43,297 nt of DNA from Rhodopirellula baltica (GCA_002901265.1 PPHI01000066.1:1-43297); one strand, 5' to 3'; shown: positions 24,998 to 34,121, numbered from the stretch's first letter. Notes: generated by a model not told the origin, from the sequence alone. A program made the numbers and translations.

Positions 24998-27997
24998 TCA
25001 GCTGCAACCCATGCTGGCACCACAGTTGTGGCACAGGTAGCAATTGCCGTTGCGAACGGTGATGCTGCCACAGTTATCACAGCTTGGGGCATCGATTTGG
25101 AACCGTGCGAACTGCTCTTGGCGGTTGTCCTCTTTCTTGGACGAACCGTTGCTGCCGTTGCCATTGATGCTGGCCAACAAACCGGCTCGCTCGTTGGTTG
25201 CGATCGTTGATTCGACGGTCGCGACTTCCGCACTGTTACCGGAATTGACCGAGTCGTTGCTTGGCACATGGCCGTTCGCTGGCATGCTGTCGTCATTGCT
25301 CATGAACGTCAGTCCCAACCAGCGAGCAATGTAGTCCACGACACTCTTGGCGATGCGGATGTCTTTGTTGCTGGTATGGCCCATCGGTTCGAACCGGGTG
25401 TGGCTGAACTTATTGACCAGGACTTCCAATGGAACGCCGTACTGCAACGCAATCGACAGGGCAGTCCCGAAGCTGTCCATGATACCGCCGACCGTCGACC
25501 CTTCTTTGGCCATCGTGATGAACACTTCGCCGGGACGTCCGTCGGGGTATTGGCCGACGCAAAGGTAACCTTCATGACCAGCGATGGTGAACTTGTGCGT
25601 GATACTGGTACGCGTATCGGGCAGACGTTCGCGACGCGGTTTGTAAACGATCTTTTCAACCGTCTTGGTAACGACTTTCGTCTCAGTCTTGGTCGACTTC
25701 CCTTCGTCCGACTTCGTGTTCAGCGGTTGCGACTGTTTGCTGCCGTCGCGGTAAATCGCGATCGCTTTCAGCCCCAATTCCCAGCCCCAGTAGTACGCAT
25801 CGGCGATATCGGCCGGTGTGGTGTCGTGAGGCATGTTGACCGTCTTGCTGATCGCACCTGACAAGAACGGTTGAGCGGCCGCCATCATCGTCACGTGGGC
25901 ACGCCACGAGATGCTGCGGATACCATTTGCAGGCGTGAACGCACAGTCGAACACGGACAGGTGCTCGGCTTTCAATTCCGGTGCACCTTCGATGGTGTCG
26001 TTGACATCGATGTATGCCAAGATGACTTCGATTTGCTCGGGGGTGTAGCCCAAGTGGCTGAGTGCTGGTGCGACCGTCTGATTGACGATCTTCAGCATCC
26101 CGCCGCCGGCGAGCTGTTTGTATTTCACCAGTGCGATGTCTGGCTCGATGCCAGTGGTATCGCAATCCATCATGAAGCTGATCGTTCCGGTCGGCGCCAA
26201 AACGGTGGCTTGGGCGTTACGGAAACCGTAGCGTTCGCCGATGTCCAGCACGTCATCCCACAACTTCTTCGCGGCCTCTTTCAATTCCGCTGGGCCGTCC
26301 TCGTCGATCTCGTTGGCAGCGTCGCGGTGCATCCGCATCACGTTCAACATCGGCTTTTCGTTCTCGGCGTAGTCATCGAACGGTCCGACAACGCCAGCCA
26401 TTTCGGCGCTGGTGCGGTTGGCTTCGCCGTGCAGCAGCGAGGTCAACGACCCACACAGACCGCGAGCGGCCTTCGAGTCGTACGCCAAACCACGCGACAT
26501 CACCAACGATCCCAGGTTGCTGTAACCGAGTCCGAGTGGGCGGAAGCGATGGCTATTGCGAGCGATCGGCTCGGTCGGATAGCTAGCGTGGTCCACCAAG
26601 ATTTCTTGGGCGATGAAGAACAAGCGAGACGCAGCGCGGAAGCGTTTGACGTCGAACGATCCGTCGCGGTTGGCGAACTTCATCAAGTTGATCGACGCCA
26701 GGTTACATGCCGTGTTGTCCAAGAACATGTATTCCGAACAAGGGTTCGACGCATTGATCGCGCCGCTGTTCGGGCAGGTGTGCCACTTGTTGATCGTCGT
26801 GTCGTACTGGACGCCGGGGTCGCCACAGTGCCAAGCACACTCTGACATCTTGTTGAGCAGTTCTTTGGCATCGTAGGACGGCGGATCGCCAGCCACTTTG
26901 TCGGTGACCCAACGGGTTTGCCAACGCTTGCCTTCGCGAACGGCTTCCATGTAGTCGTCAGTGACACGAACCGACAGGTTCGCATTTTGGAAGCACACGC
27001 TGCTGTACGCTTCGCCATTGAAGTTCGAATCGTAGCCTTCGCGGATCAATGCGTGCGCTTTCTTTTCTTCCGACCATTTGCACTCGATGAATTCAAGAAT
27101 ATCTGGGTGCCAGACTTTCAGCGATTGCATCTTCGCGGCGCGACGTGTCTTGCCACCGCTTTTCACAACACCGGCGATCGAGTCATAGACCCGCATGAAA
27201 CTGAGCGGCCCCGATGGTGTTCCGCCGCCGGAGAGTTTTTCTTTGCTTGACCGGATCGTCGACAAGTCAGTTCCGGTACCCGATCCGAACTTGAACAACA
27301 TCGCTTCGGCACAAGCCAAACGCATGATGTCTTCCATGTTGTCGCCAACCGCCTGGATGAAGCACGCGCTTCCCTGGGGGAACTCGTAGGGGTTCTCAGG
27401 TTGGAAGGTTTCGCCTTCGGTGCGATCCCAGGCCCAATTGCACTTTGCCCCGGTAACACCGTATTGGTGGTGCAGACCGACGTTGAACCAAACGGGGCTA
27501 TTGAACGCACCGTGCTGGTGCAGACACAACCAGGTCAGATCGCGGTAAAAATTTTCGCCGTCTTCAGGCGTATCAAAGTAACCGTCTGCCAAACCCCAGT
27601 CAGCGATGGTACGCGTAACACGGTGAATCAACTGGCGGACCGAACGCTCGCGTTCGTCAGTGTTCTTGGGGTCGCCGTAGAAGTACTTGCTGACGACGAC
27701 GTTGGTGGCCAGCTGCGACCAAGTGGTTGGCACTTCGCAGTTGTTCTGTTCGAACAACGCTTTGCCGGATTCGTCTTTGATCGCCGCGCTGCGGATTTCC
27801 CACTGCGCAGTATCGAATGGCGTCTTGCCATCGGCCGGGCAAAAGGTGGGCTCGACTTTCAATCCGGGGCGATCCCCGCGCAAGGTCGTACCAAAGACCT
27901 CGGTGGCGTATTGAACGCCGTGTTGGTTGTTGACCTTCTCCAGGGCTGCATCGCCCCCACTCGCCGCACGTGAACTTTCGGGAAGAACAGTAGCCAT
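24998..27997 (-). CDS. nrdJ: adenosylcobalamin-dependent (class II) ribonucleotide reductase
   Basis: Reduces ribonucleotides to deoxyribonucleotides, using adenosylcobalamin instead of a second subunit to make the thiyl radical, so it works with or without oxygen. The 999-residue protein has an N-terminal RNR region (about 60-200) and the ten-stranded barrel core. Visible residues are Cys212 (SACFIQ) and Cys431 (ACNLASINL), the likely redox pair, and Cys420 with Asn418 and Glu422 in NPCSE, the radical site. LAPTGTISFMMDCDTTGIEP is the phosphate-binding loop. The tail holds a zinc-ribbon-like CDNC...CYLCHNC group and a terminal Cys pattern suitable for thioredoxin-linked re-reduction. The ATG at 27997 is preceded by GGAG 13 bp away and a perfect 12-bp palindrome. 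A strong terminator follows. Confidence 0.96.
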   Translation of the reverse strand: MATVLPESSRAASGGDAALEKVNNQHGVQYATEVFGTTLRGDRPGLKVEPTFCPADGKTPFDTAQWEIRSAAIKDESGKALFEQNNCEVPTTWSQLATNVVVSKYFYGDPKNTDERERSVRQLIHRVTRTIADWGLADGYFDTPEDGENFYRDLTWLCLHQHGAFNSPVWFNVGLHHQYGVTGAKCNWAWDRTEGETFQPENPYEFPQGSACFIQAVGDNMEDIMRLACAEAMLFKFGSGTGTDLSTIRSSKEKLSGGGTPSGPLSFMRVYDSIAGVVKSGGKTRRAAKMQSLKVWHPDILEFIECKWSEEKKAHALIREGYDSNFNGEAYSSVCFQNANLSVRVTDDYMEAVREGKRWQTRWVTDKVAGDPPSYDAKELLNKMSECAWHCGDPGVQYDTTINKWHTCPNSGAINASNPCSEYMFLDNTACNLASINLMKFANRDGSFDVKRFRAASRLFFIAQEILVDHASYPTEPIARNSHRFRPLGLGYSNLGSLVMSRGLAYDSKAARGLCGSLTSLLHGEANRTSAEMAGVVGPFDDYAENEKPMLNVMRMHRDAANEIDEDGPAELKEAAKKLWDDVLDIGERYGFRNAQATVLAPTGTISFMMDCDTTGIEPDIALVKYKQLAGGGMLKIVNQTVAPALSHLGYTPEQIEVILAYIDVNDTIEGAPELKAEHLSVFDCAFTPANGIRSISWRAHVTMMAAAQPFLSGAISKTVNMPHDTTPADIADAYYWGWELGLKAIAIYRDGSKQSQPLNTKSDEGKSTKTETKVVTKTVEKIVYKPRRERLPDTRTSITHKFTIAGHEGYLCVGQYPDGRPGEVFITMAKEGSTVGGIMDSFGTALSIALQYGVPLEVLVNKFSHTRFEPMGHTSNKDIRIAKSVVDYIARWLGLTFMSNDDSMPANGHVPSNDSVNSGNSAEVATVESTIATNERAGLLASINGNGSNGSSKKEDNRQEQFARFQIDAPSCDNCGSITVRNGNCYLCHNCGASMGCS

Positions 27998-27998
27998 C

Positions 27999-28112
27999 GT
28001 TTGATCAAACTCCGTGAGTCGTCCGTGGGACCAAACACAATGTACGTCTCAAAAGGTCGCCGGCGCAAGAGAGAAGTTGCGGATGCCAACGACAGGAGAC
28101 GTCGGTTTGGTC
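27999..28112 (-). promoter_or_regulatory. structured 5' leader of nrdJ (candidate cis-regulatory RNA)
   Basis: Read as minus-strand RNA, GGACCAAAC (28112-28104) pairs perfectly with GTTTGGTCC (28036-28028). Directly inside it, ACGTCTC (28102-28096) pairs with GAGACGT (28050-28044). This gives a 16-bp nested helix with one unpaired base on one side and seven on the other, closing a ~45-nt apical region. Downstream, a perfect 12-bp palindrome (GTTTGATCAAAC, 27999-28010) fills the space between the GGAG and the ATG. Its GTTTG could compete for the first strand. This is compatible with an RNA switch but unproven. A candidate 'nrdJ' RNA motif has been described by comparative genomics; I cannot tell whether this matches. 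Confidence 0.5.
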
Positions 28113-28270
28113 CGTCCTAAAAATGAGGGGAAACAACAAGACAATCTGTCACGTCTGCCCACCGAGAACGCCGTCGTGAAAGCGGCATAGAACCCCCTAA
28201 AGGATCCATCCCTTTTCGCGAACCTTCCAAGTTGGCCAATCGCTTAAAACCATCAATACCAGAAATGATG

Positions 28271-28317
28271 TCACTACCGGTAGGGATATTTTGGCTGACT
28301 GCCACTATATGTGGGCG
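28271..28317 (-). promoter_or_regulatory. possible tandem NrdR boxes upstream of nrdJ
   Basis: Two imperfect palindromes, TCACTACCGGTAGGGA (28271-28286) and CCACTATATGTGGGCG (28302-28317), each resemble the NrdR-box consensus ACACWATATATWGTGT, mainly in the left half. Their centres are 31 bp apart, the three-helical-turn spacing typical of tandem NrdR sites. They lie about 275-320 bp before the nrdJ start, which implies a long leader. NrdR itself is not encoded in the window. Confidence 0.4.
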
Positions 28318-28655
28318 ACGCGAGGAATCTTAGGCATTGCTTGCGAACTGTCAAACTGATTCTTTCTCAGTGCCTAAGTCCCGATGCAACAATGGGTTAA
28401 GCCATTGATAGCAAAATGAGACGGACTACGGTCAGAAGTGAGAATTTGACGTAAACCGTGTTCCTGTGAAGGGTTAGTGAAGTTTTCCGATGTCAAATAC
28501 GGCGACTGTGGGAAAGATGTCAGCGAGGAAAACTTTTTCGCCGACGATTTCGCAACGGAGGTTTAGGCAAAATGCGACGAATGGATCAAAACCACGAAGT
28601 TTCCGCTTCCAAACCGTGCTTTTGAATGCTGCTGGAATGCGCGAGTGACTGCACA
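28318..28655. other. intergenic region before the DUF202 gene
   Basis: No convincing gene was found. A minus-strand frame of about 108 codons crosses this area (28474-28800) but overlaps the DUF202 gene and has no recognisable family. The region should hold divergent promoters; none is clear. Confidence 0.4.
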
Positions 28656-28976
28656 ATGAAGCAGCAGCTACGTCGCCAAACACTTGAATTACAGCGTTCT
28701 CGAGCACTTCGCCCAATGGATACAAATTCTGTTCCAAACCTCGGACTGATTCGCACCGAACTTGCCAACGAGCGGACGATCTTGGCGTACTTGCGCACAT
28801 CGATCATGTTGATCGGTACTGGGATCAGCTTGGTAAAGTTCCTGGTCGTGACCCGAGACCTCGTGCTGATTGGTTGGGCACTGATCGCTTTGGGGGGGAT
28901 GGTTGGCCTGATTGGAACCGTTCGCTACTTTCGGCTCCGTCGGCGTCTGAATCGGTACCGCGAGCAGACGGAGTAA
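28656..28976 (+). CDS. DUF202 (YidH-like) membrane protein
   Basis: A 106-residue protein from the ATG at 28656; other ATGs in frame lie at 28626 and 28716. The segment RTELANERTILAYLRTSIMLIGTGISLVKF is the DUF202 signature (usually LANERTFLAWIRT). A second hydrophobic pair (about 67-90) follows and the tail is basic. The function of DUF202 proteins is not established; they are small inner-membrane proteins often found as pairs, and here there is a single copy. It is divergent from nrdJ and about 250 bp before the next small gene. Confidence 0.85.
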   Translation: MKQQLRRQTLELQRSRALRPMDTNSVPNLGLIRTELANERTILAYLRTSIMLIGTGISLVKFLVVTRDLVLIGWALIALGGMVGLIGTVRYFRLRRRLNRYREQTE

Positions 28977-29223
28977 GCAGACCGTGTCGACGAGACCTCG
29001 CAGCGGGATTGCCACGTTCCATGATTGGACGCCGGACGCTTTACTTGAGCCAAACGGGCTGCCACAGCCTGCAGAACCGCACCCTCGAAACGCTTTGTGG
29101 AGAAGTCTGACGAGTGTTTCGATAACACGACGAGCAATGACTTAAACCGTCAGGCGTTATAATTCAGTTCGAAACGCACTGAGTTCGCGACGTACTGCGT
29201 ATACAACACTGGGATCGAACACC

Positions 29224-29499
29224 ATGCCCGCGCCACAAACGGCTGACGAGATCGTGGCTGACAAATTTTTGGAAGTCCGCGCCAAGCTATTGGAAATTGC
29301 GGCAACGCTTGACCGAGTCGATCGGGCGTCTGCCGATTCTTCGCTGTCCGACGAAGCCGCACACCGGCGTGATGCCCTGCAAAAAGGGATCGAAATCATC
29401 GCGTCTGAAGGAAGCGACCGGGCCGCGCGATTGCAAATGCTTTACTCGCGCGAGTACCAACCGGGCTGGCGAGAAACCTTCGGCATGAAATCGTCCTGA
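29224..29499 (+). CDS. small conserved-looking protein of unknown function
   Basis: A 91-residue, mostly helical, soluble protein. It has a heptad-like N-terminal half (VADKFLEVRAKLLEIAATLDRVDRA) and a C-terminal QMLYSREYQPGWRETFGM. No known domain is recognised. The ATG at 29224 and clean codon use make it a probable gene. It lies about 200 bp before the TatD-like hydrolase on the same strand and may share its transcript. Confidence 0.7.
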   Translation: MPAPQTADEIVADKFLEVRAKLLEIAATLDRVDRASADSSLSDEAAHRRDALQKGIEIIASEGSDRAARLQMLYSREYQPGWRETFGMKSS

Positions 29500-29697
29500 T
29501 CGGCGGGGTCAGCTTCAGAGCGACCGCGATTATTCGTTCCACGTTTCCAATTCCCAGTCTCCATCCAATTCCCAGTCTCTGCGTAGCGACCTCAACCGCT
29601 TGCGACTGAACCCTGCCCGTTGACCTGTTGGCGCCGACGTCTGAGACGGATTGCCGACCCGCGGGCATCACACTTTCACCAACGCCCACCATCGGCC

Positions 29698-30510
29698 ATG
29701 GACTACATCGATCCACACATCCACATGGTTTCCCGCACCACCGACGACTACGCAACGCTTGCGAGGATGGGGTGTGTGGCGATGAGCGAGCCGGCGTTTT
29801 GGGCTGGCTACGATCGTGGCAGTGTCGACGGTTTCCGCGACTACTTCCGGCAGCTAACTGAAACCGAACCGGCACGTGCGGCACAGTACGGGATTCAGCA
29901 CTACACGTGGCTGTGTATCAATGCGAAGGAAGCCGAAAATGTCGAGCTGTCGCGTGAAGTGATCAAAATGATCCCAGAGTTTCTCCAGCGGCCCAACGTC
30001 TTGGGCATCGGCGAGATCGGGCTAAACAAAAACACGAAGAACGAAGCGACGATCTTTGCCGAACACGTCGACTTGGCGGTCACGCATCAAGAACTGATCC
30101 TGATTCATACGCCGCACCTGGAAGACAAATACCAGGGCACGAGAATGATCCTGGACATGTTGTGCGACGACTCACGCGTCACCCCCGACCGTGTTCTGGT
30201 CGACCACGTCGAAGAACACACGATCAAGGAAGTCTTGGATCGTGGCTTTTGGGCCGGCATGACGCTTTATCCCGTCACCAAATGCACGCCGCAGCGTGCC
30301 GTCGACATGATCGAAATGACCGGTGGCGAACGTCTGATGGCGAACTCCGCCGGTGATTGGGGACCGAGCAAACCAACGGCGGTGCCCGACCTGATTTTCG
30401 AAATGCGCCGGCGTGGTTTGAGCGAGTCGTTGATCAAGAAGGTGGTCTATGACAACCCGCTCGAATTCTTTGGCAAAAGCAAACGCTTCAAATTTCAACC
30501 GCGACAGTAG
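29698..30510 (+). CDS. TatD-family metal-dependent hydrolase
   Basis: A 270-residue amidohydrolase-fold protein from the ATG at 29698 (MDYIDPHIHM). Metal-binding residues can be picked out in order: HxH in DPHIHM, Glu in GIGEIGL, His in LIHTPH, His in VDHVEE and Asp in SAGDWG, so the site looks intact. Classical TatD proteins are DNases. This sequence, with MVSRTTDDY and EPAFWAGYDRGS near the start, is instead like the TatD-type hydrolases found in ebo clusters, which act in cytosol-to-periplasm export of metabolite precursors. No other ebo gene is near, so that link is an inference. The next gene is an ion transporter 81 bp downstream, with a 15-bp palindrome (30534-30548) in between. Confidence 0.85.
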   Translation: MDYIDPHIHMVSRTTDDYATLARMGCVAMSEPAFWAGYDRGSVDGFRDYFRQLTETEPARAAQYGIQHYTWLCINAKEAENVELSREVIKMIPEFLQRPNVLGIGEIGLNKNTKNEATIFAEHVDLAVTHQELILIHTPHLEDKYQGTRMILDMLCDDSRVTPDRVLVDHVEEHTIKEVLDRGFWAGMTLYPVTKCTPQRAVDMIEMTGGERLMANSAGDWGPSKPTAVPDLIFEMRRRGLSESLIKKVVYDNPLEFFGKSKRFKFQPRQ

Positions 30511-30591
30511 TCCGAACAACACCTGGTTGCAGAGCGCGATGATCGCGCCCTGCGATAGGCAAATCAAGCACGGCGTTGTGGGGGCGCTAGG

Positions 30592-32772
30592 GTGAAAGGG
30601 GAATCGAAAGCGAACGCGTTCTCGACATTTGGTGGTGTGTTCACACCCTGCGTGTTGACGATCCTTGGCGTGATCATGTTCCTGCGGTTTGGCTATGTGG
30701 TCGGCCAAGCAGGATTGATGGCGACGTTGGTGATCGTTCTTGGCAGCAAACTGATCACGACGCTAACCACACTGTCATTGTCGGCGATCGCAACCAACAC
30801 CCGTGTCGAAGGCGGCGGGGCGTACTTCTTAATCAGCCGCAGTTTGGGTCCCGAGTTCGGCGGGGCAATTGGGTTGGTGTTTTTCACTGCCCAGGCGTTG
30901 TCGGTCGCGATGTATGCGATCGGTTTCACCGAAGCGTTGATGGTGATGTTGCCGGAGGGCGTGTCACCGGTCTTGGTCGCGTCGATCACCAATCTGGCAG
31001 TCGCGATTTGCGTTTGGGTAGGCGCCGGCTGGACCATCAAAATTCAATTCGTGATTCTGGCTTGCGTCGTCGCATCACTCGGTTCGTTTTATCTTGGGAC
31101 GGGCGCACGTTTCGACCACAACTTGTTTGCATCGAACTGGTCAACCGGCTTTACCCTCAACGAATCATTCTGGACCGTCTTCGCGTTGTTCTTTCCGGCG
31201 GTCACCGGGATCATGGCTGGTGCGAACATGTCAGGGGACCTGAAAGATCCAGCTCGGTCGATTCCACGTGGGACTTTGGCGGCCGTTGTGGTAACGGCAA
31301 TCGTTTACGGATCAATGGCGATCTTCCTTGCTGGCAGCGCGTCTCGAGAAGATCTGATTGGCAACAACATGATCGTCGGACAGATTTCGGCGTTCCCAAG
31401 CCTGATCACGATGGGCGTGTTCGCCGCCACGCTTTCATCGGCCCTTGGCAGCATGATGGGTGCGCCGCGAATTCTGCAATCACTGGCCAAAGATCGCGTG
31501 TTCACTTCGCTGACGCCGTTTGGCGAAAGTCGCGATGGGGAACCACGCAAGGCGATCCTGGCAACCGCATTGATCGCGCAGGTCGGCATCGTCGCGGCGG
31601 ATTTGAATACGATCGCGCCGTTGATCACGATGGCGTTTCTGGTGACATACGGCCTTTTGAACTTGGCCACGTTTTATGAATCGATCACCAACAACCCCAG
31701 CTACCGCCCCCAATTTCGTTATTGCAATTGGTTGACTTCGCTTTGCGGCGCGGTGGGCTGCGGGATCGTGATGTTACTGATCGATTGGCGCTGGGCACTC
31801 GTCGCCAGTTGTTTGGTCGGTGCACTGCATTACTACCTAACCCGGGCTAACCTGGACACTGATTGGGGCGACATCAATAGCGGCTTGCTGTTTGAACGCA
31901 CCCGCCGCAACTTGCTGAAACTCGAAGACAGCCTGTACCACCCCAAAAACTGGCGGCCGTTCGTGTTGGCACTCAGCGGCACCGGTTTTAGCCGCCCCCA
32001 CTTGGTCGTCTTTGGCAGTTGGTTGACACGTGAAACCGGAATGATGTTGCTCGGGCAAGTGATCAAAGGCGGATTCGAAGACCGCAGCGAACGCTTGTCG
32101 AATCAGGAATCAATCCTGCACTCGTTGATCAAAGAACAGCAGTTGGTCGGCTTTCCTGCGGTTGTGATCGCCAGCGACTACGCCTCTGGCGTCCAGGCCC
32201 TGGTGCAATGCCAGGGGCTCGGTCGCGTGCGTCCCAATGTGGTGTTAATGGGGTGTCCGCTATCGAAAGATCGCATGCAAACGTTTTGCCGATTGTTGCG
32301 CAATCTTGAAGGGCTCGACCGAAGCGTCGTGATGCTGCGTCAAACGGAAGACCCGACGACCGAATCGATCGCGCCAATGGGTACCGTCGACGTTTGGTGG
32401 CGTGGACGTGCGAACGGCGAACTGATGGTCCTGTTGGCTCACCTGATGCTTTCACACGACGCATGGCGTGGACGGCAGCTCCGACTGTTGCGTGTGGTGC
32501 AATCTGAATCTGCGATCGATGAAGTCAAATCGCACTTGGACGGCTTGCTTCGCGAAGCGCGTATCAGCGGAAAAACCAAAGTCGTTGTGTCCGAAAACGC
32601 TCCGACTGCCATCCAGACCACCAGCCGCGATGCGGCGTTCGTGTATCTTGGTTTGGCAACGCCCAACGAAGCGGACGACGAAGAGTTTCTGGATCGGATC
32701 GAAACCTTGGTGGGCGATCTTCCCCGCGTCGCGTTCGTTCGAAGCGCCGGCGGAGTGAACTTGGAAAGTTAA
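30592..32772 (+). CDS. SLC12-type cation-chloride cotransporter (APC superfamily)
   Basis: A 726-residue transporter with about twelve membrane segments in residues 10-410. It begins with FGGVFTPCVLTILGVIMFLRFGYVVGQAG, the strongly conserved first helix of the cation-chloride cotransporter family. Further family features are VEGGGAYFLISRSLGPEFGG and FPAVTGIMAGANMSGDLKDP. Residues about 440-726 form a soluble C-terminal domain, also as in SLC12 proteins. Eukaryotic members move Na, K and Cl; substrates of bacterial ones are mostly untested. The start is a GTG at 30592 with no strong Shine-Dalgarno. The stop codon overlaps the start of a Ser/Thr kinase gene as TAATG. Confidence 0.9.
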   Translation: MKGESKANAFSTFGGVFTPCVLTILGVIMFLRFGYVVGQAGLMATLVIVLGSKLITTLTTLSLSAIATNTRVEGGGAYFLISRSLGPEFGGAIGLVFFTAQALSVAMYAIGFTEALMVMLPEGVSPVLVASITNLAVAICVWVGAGWTIKIQFVILACVVASLGSFYLGTGARFDHNLFASNWSTGFTLNESFWTVFALFFPAVTGIMAGANMSGDLKDPARSIPRGTLAAVVVTAIVYGSMAIFLAGSASREDLIGNNMIVGQISAFPSLITMGVFAATLSSALGSMMGAPRILQSLAKDRVFTSLTPFGESRDGEPRKAILATALIAQVGIVAADLNTIAPLITMAFLVTYGLLNLATFYESITNNPSYRPQFRYCNWLTSLCGAVGCGIVMLLIDWRWALVASCLVGALHYYLTRANLDTDWGDINSGLLFERTRRNLLKLEDSLYHPKNWRPFVLALSGTGFSRPHLVVFGSWLTRETGMMLLGQVIKGGFEDRSERLSNQESILHSLIKEQQLVGFPAVVIASDYASGVQALVQCQGLGRVRPNVVLMGCPLSKDRMQTFCRLLRNLEGLDRSVVMLRQTEDPTTESIAPMGTVDVWWRGRANGELMVLLAHLMLSHDAWRGRQLRLLRVVQSESAIDEVKSHLDGLLREARISGKTKVVVSENAPTAIQTTSRDAAFVYLGLATPNEADDEEFLDRIETLVGDLPRVAFVRSAGGVNLES

Positions 32773-34085
32773 TGCTAAATACCCTGTTCAAACAGTCTGC
32801 GATCAAAAGCGGCCTGATCACCGAAGCTCAACTCGCGAAGGTCATCGATAAAGTTCAATCGGATGACGACGCACTGGTCGCGGCAACGCTGGTAAAGAGC
32901 GGCCTGATCACCGACTACCAAGCGCAACAGCTACACGCCGGCCGCACCAAACTGACGCTCGGCCCCTACCTGATCACGGATTGGATTGGGCAAGGCGGAA
33001 TGGGGCAAGTCTTCAAAGCAGTCCACAACGTGATGGGCCGCGAGTGTGCCGTCAAAGTGTTGCCACTCGAGAAATCGACAGCACTGTCACGCGATTCGTT
33101 CGCTCGTGAAATCCGTCTCCAAGCCGGACTGGACTGTCCCTATGTCGTTCGCGCATTTGACGCCGGACAAGACGGCAATGTGCACTATCTCGTGACCGAA
33201 TATGTGCCCGGCACCGACCTGCGCAAACTGGTCCGTCGCGGCGGCCCGCTCAGCATGAGTCATGCGGCTTTGGTCGTGTCGCAGGCCGCCCGTGGTTTAC
33301 AGTACGCACACGAAATCGGACTGATCCACCGCGACGTCAAACCGGGAAATATCCTGGTCACGCCGGAAGGACGCGCCAAGGTTTCTGATATCGGGTTGGC
33401 TGCATGGAGCATGGGACTTGATGACGACCCGCGGGCCGGAAAAATCGTCGGCACGGCGGACTACCTGTCACCCGAACAAATTCGCAACCCACGTTCAATC
33501 GGCCCGACCAGCGACATCTATTCGCTCGGCTGCACGCTGTACTACACCGTCACTGGCAAAGTGCCGTTTCCGGGCGGCGATTCGAAAAGCAAATGCAAAC
33601 GGCATTGTGAACAAACCCCATGGCATCCGCGGAAGTTCGCCCCTGATCTGACGGAGGACTTTGTCGACACGATCGCCGACATGATGGAAAAAGATCCGAC
33701 GCGGCGAATCTCCTCGGCGGCCGAAGTTGCCGAACGACTCGAAGCATGGTGCACGACAACGTTCGAAGTCGATCGCCCGATCGAACGCCAAGCCTGGATG
33801 GCGCCACCGATTGGCAATGAGTCCCCGGATGATGAGGCGGCGGAGTTAGAGCTTCCGCCACCGCTGCTCGGTGAAAGCGCGTCGCAAATTTCTCATCCGG
33901 GATCAGGCAGTGTCGCAACATCAGAATCCCAAATCCCACCACTGCTGGACCAACCGATCGATCCAGGGATGGCACGACGTCGGCGTAAGCCGTTCCCGCT
34001 GGGGTTCGTCGTTGGATTGCTTCTAGGCATCGTGATCGGCGGGCTGACGGCCCTCTTCAGCGTTCGCGAATACCTCGCCCAGTAG
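32772..34085 (+). CDS. Hanks-type Ser/Thr protein kinase with C-terminal membrane anchor
   Basis: A 437-residue kinase. Residues 1-60 form a helical region with two similar stretches (AIKSGLITEAQLAKV and LVKSGLITDYQAQQL), a module seen before many planctomycete kinases. The kinase domain (about 65-330) has the Gly loop GQGGMGQVF, Lys95 (AVKVLP), HRDVKPGN with Asp188, and DIGLA with Asp206, where DFG has become DIG. GTADYLSPEQ is intact. A Pro/Ser-rich linker leads to a single membrane helix near the end (about 412-430), so the kinase faces the cytoplasm. Translational coupling with the transporter gene suggests that the transporter is a substrate or partner. Confidence 0.95.
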   Translation: MLNTLFKQSAIKSGLITEAQLAKVIDKVQSDDDALVAATLVKSGLITDYQAQQLHAGRTKLTLGPYLITDWIGQGGMGQVFKAVHNVMGRECAVKVLPLEKSTALSRDSFAREIRLQAGLDCPYVVRAFDAGQDGNVHYLVTEYVPGTDLRKLVRRGGPLSMSHAALVVSQAARGLQYAHEIGLIHRDVKPGNILVTPEGRAKVSDIGLAAWSMGLDDDPRAGKIVGTADYLSPEQIRNPRSIGPTSDIYSLGCTLYYTVTGKVPFPGGDSKSKCKRHCEQTPWHPRKFAPDLTEDFVDTIADMMEKDPTRRISSAAEVAERLEAWCTTTFEVDRPIERQAWMAPPIGNESPDDEAAELELPPPLLGESASQISHPGSGSVATSESQIPPLLDQPIDPGMARRRRKPFPLGFVVGLLLGIVIGGLTALFSVREYLAQ

Positions 34086-34121
34086 ATCGCCGGACCGGCA
34101 TCGCGAACAAATCGAAGCCGA

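Noticed and set aside
25871-26845. 324-codon plus-strand frame opposite nrdJ
   Set aside because: Shadow of nrdJ; no recognisable motif.
28014-28115. Cobalamin riboswitch in the nrdJ leader
   Set aside because: A string resembling the B12 box (acaggagacgtcgg) lies on the plus strand, opposite to nrdJ transcription, and is explained by the stem arms.
28474-28800. 108-codon minus-strand frame before and across the DUF202 gene
   Set aside because: Overlaps the well-supported DUF202 signature on the other strand and matches no family I know; a decayed gene cannot be excluded.
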